Below are positions 56,818 to 57,558 of a stretch of DNA of 57,558 nt, one piece after another. The notes beneath the pieces were generated by a model that made no database searches, was not told where the DNA came from, and saw only the letters and a list, made by a program, of their open reading frames with translations. Source of the DNA: Paracidovorax wautersii (GTDB lineage: Bacteria; Pseudomonadota; Gammaproteobacteria; Burkholderiales; Burkholderiaceae_C); assembly GCA_009912175.1 (NCBI GenBank), contig WNDQ01000025.1, positions 1-57,558 of the forward strand, in the 5' to 3' direction. A program made the position numbers and the translations under genes. The first letter of the stretch is position 1. Each line of letters starts with the position of its first letter.

Positions 56818-57411
56818 TTAACGGCGGCGGCTCAGCAGCGCGTACAGGCCGATGGCACCAAAAGTGGCGGTCCCGATGCCGCCCAGCGCAAATTCACCGA
56901 AGCGCAGCGTGAACTCGCCCGTGCCCAGCACCAGCGGAATGGCGGCGACCAGCAGGTTGCGGTTGTCCGAGAAATCGACCTTGTTGTCGACCCAGATCTT
57001 GGCGCCGGCGACCGTGATCAGGCCGAACACCACGATGGACACGCCGCCCATCACCGGCAGCGGAATCGCCTGGATCACCGCGCCGAACTTGGGCGAAAAG
57101 CCCAGCAGCACGGCGATGACGGCGGCCACCACAAAGATCGCGGTCGAGTAGATCTTGGTGGCGGCCATCACGCCGATGTTCTCGGCATAGGTCGTCACCC
57201 CGGTGCCGCCCGCGCTGCCGCTGACCACCGTGGCAATGCCGTCGCCGATGAAGGCGCGGCCCATGTACTGGTCGATGTTGCGGCCGGTCATGGCGGTCAC
57301 CGCCTTGATGTGGCCCAGGTTCTCGGCCACCAGGATGATGACCACGGGCACGATCAGCAACGCCGCGTGCGCCGTGAAAACCGGCGCGTGGAAGGCCGGC
57401 AGGCTGAGGTG
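56818..57411 (-). pseudogene. uraA: UraA-type uracil permease, C-terminal remnant cut by an insertion sequence
   Basis: Only the C-terminal part of an NCS2 uracil:H+ symporter is in the window. Recognisable stretches are LPAFHAPVFTAHAALLIVPV, VILVAENLGHIKAVTAMTGR, GDGIATVVSGSAGGTGVTTYAENIG and GGVSIVVFGLITVAGAKI. Upstream of LPAFHAPVF the frame runs into unrelated sequence of the IS end. Roughly 200 N-terminal residues are absent from the window; they may lie on the other side of the element. The remnant cannot be a working permease. It keeps a good terminator. Confidence 0.87.
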
Positions 57412-57558
57412 GCGGCGGAAATTCGGACAGGCCGATAAGTGGAACGGTCGGGGCCTGAGCTGGTCATAGGGACCAGCAAGAGGAACCCCAAAATGGCAAA
57501 AAGAAGCCGCCGGTCGCATAGCCCGGCATTCAAGGCGCAGGTCGCCCTGGCAGCCCTG
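57412..57558 (+). mobile_element. Left part of an IS3-family insertion sequence inside the uraA-type gene
   Basis: The element runs off the right edge. Its 5' end lies somewhere between about 57405 and 57445, where the permease frame stops matching and the sequence turns to ggccgataagtggaacgg. The exact end is not clear without the other inverted repeat. It is not the same element as at the left window edge, since the OrfA starts differ. Confidence 0.7.
57493..57558 (+). CDS. IS3-family transposase OrfA, N-terminal 22 codons
   Basis: MAKRSRRSHSPAFKAQVALA opens an IS3-family OrfA, the family's typical start leading into a helix-turn-helix. A site AGAGGAA precedes the ATG. The rest is outside the window. 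Confidence 0.8.
   Translation, partial: MAKRSRRSHSPAFKAQVALAAL

Overview
The window is GC-rich DNA from a betaproteobacterium, most likely a Comamonadaceae member (order Burkholderiales). The evidence is gene content and protein style: GlnE, a YhdP-type AsmA protein, DctS/DctR-like two-component genes, a nag-type salicylate/gentisate operon, DUF4148 and DUF3455 proteins, and intergenic repeats of a kind I associate with that family. The species is inferred only loosely. Both window edges cut through IS3-family orfA genes: one on the minus strand at the left edge, and a different one at the right edge that has broken a uraA-type permease.

Region 0.3-4.7 kb is the most striking part. I count 15 full matches to the DnaA box consensus TTWTNCACA and about ten one-mismatch sites, spread over three AT-rich intergenic stretches and inside psd, a truncated rluE-like pseudogene and a potA-like gene. 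I noticed no full match in the other 53 kb. Two boxes are followed by a GC-rich spacer, a run of CTA triplets and AT-rich DNA, the order described for the bacterial basal origin unwinding system (DnaA box, GC cluster, DnaA-trio). One run has 4 CTA triplets. The other is a perfect tract of about 21. No dnaA, dnaN, gyrB or rpmH lies in the window. I read this as a candidate replication origin or DnaA-binding locus of unusual composite structure.

Region 3.6-10.9 kb holds a PotABCD-like polyamine-type ABC transporter (ATPase, Tat-exported binding protein, two permeases) with a GntR/FCD regulator that overlaps the last permease, then an OmpA-like lipoprotein and an MFS exporter sharing a bidirectional terminator. 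Region 11-17 kb has a YidB-type protein, SstT, and a two-component system (minus strand) next to an EptA-type phosphoethanolamine transferase. Region 17-28 kb has glnE, yhdP, a nitrilase-family amidase and the DctSR-like pair, followed by a roughly 570-bp nested palindrome.

Region 28.8-40 kb is two leftward operons for nitrogen compounds. The first is a PuuR-like regulator, a one-permease amino-acid-type ABC system and a PuuB-like FAD amine oxidase. The second is an ABC importer (its ATPase frameshifted), a hydantoinase/carbamoylase amidase, a DUF1989 protein, a second XRE-cupin regulator and an agmatinase-family ureohydrolase. Region 40.4-50 kb is an M20 hydrolase and a compact salicylate-degradation operon (nagAa-G-H-Ab-I-K-L order), with a divergent nagR-like regulator carrying an in-frame amber codon and an aromatic-acid transporter with an apparent 5' frameshift. 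The rest has LysR regulators, a DUF4148 protein, a DUF3455 lipoprotein, an ECF sigma/anti-sigma pair, a CysB-type regulator, a hotdog thioesterase and the broken permease.

Several genes are disrupted (rluE-like, ABC ATPase, nagR, MFS start, uraA). Either this strain is losing genes or some of these are consensus errors in the assembly. The sequence alone cannot decide which.
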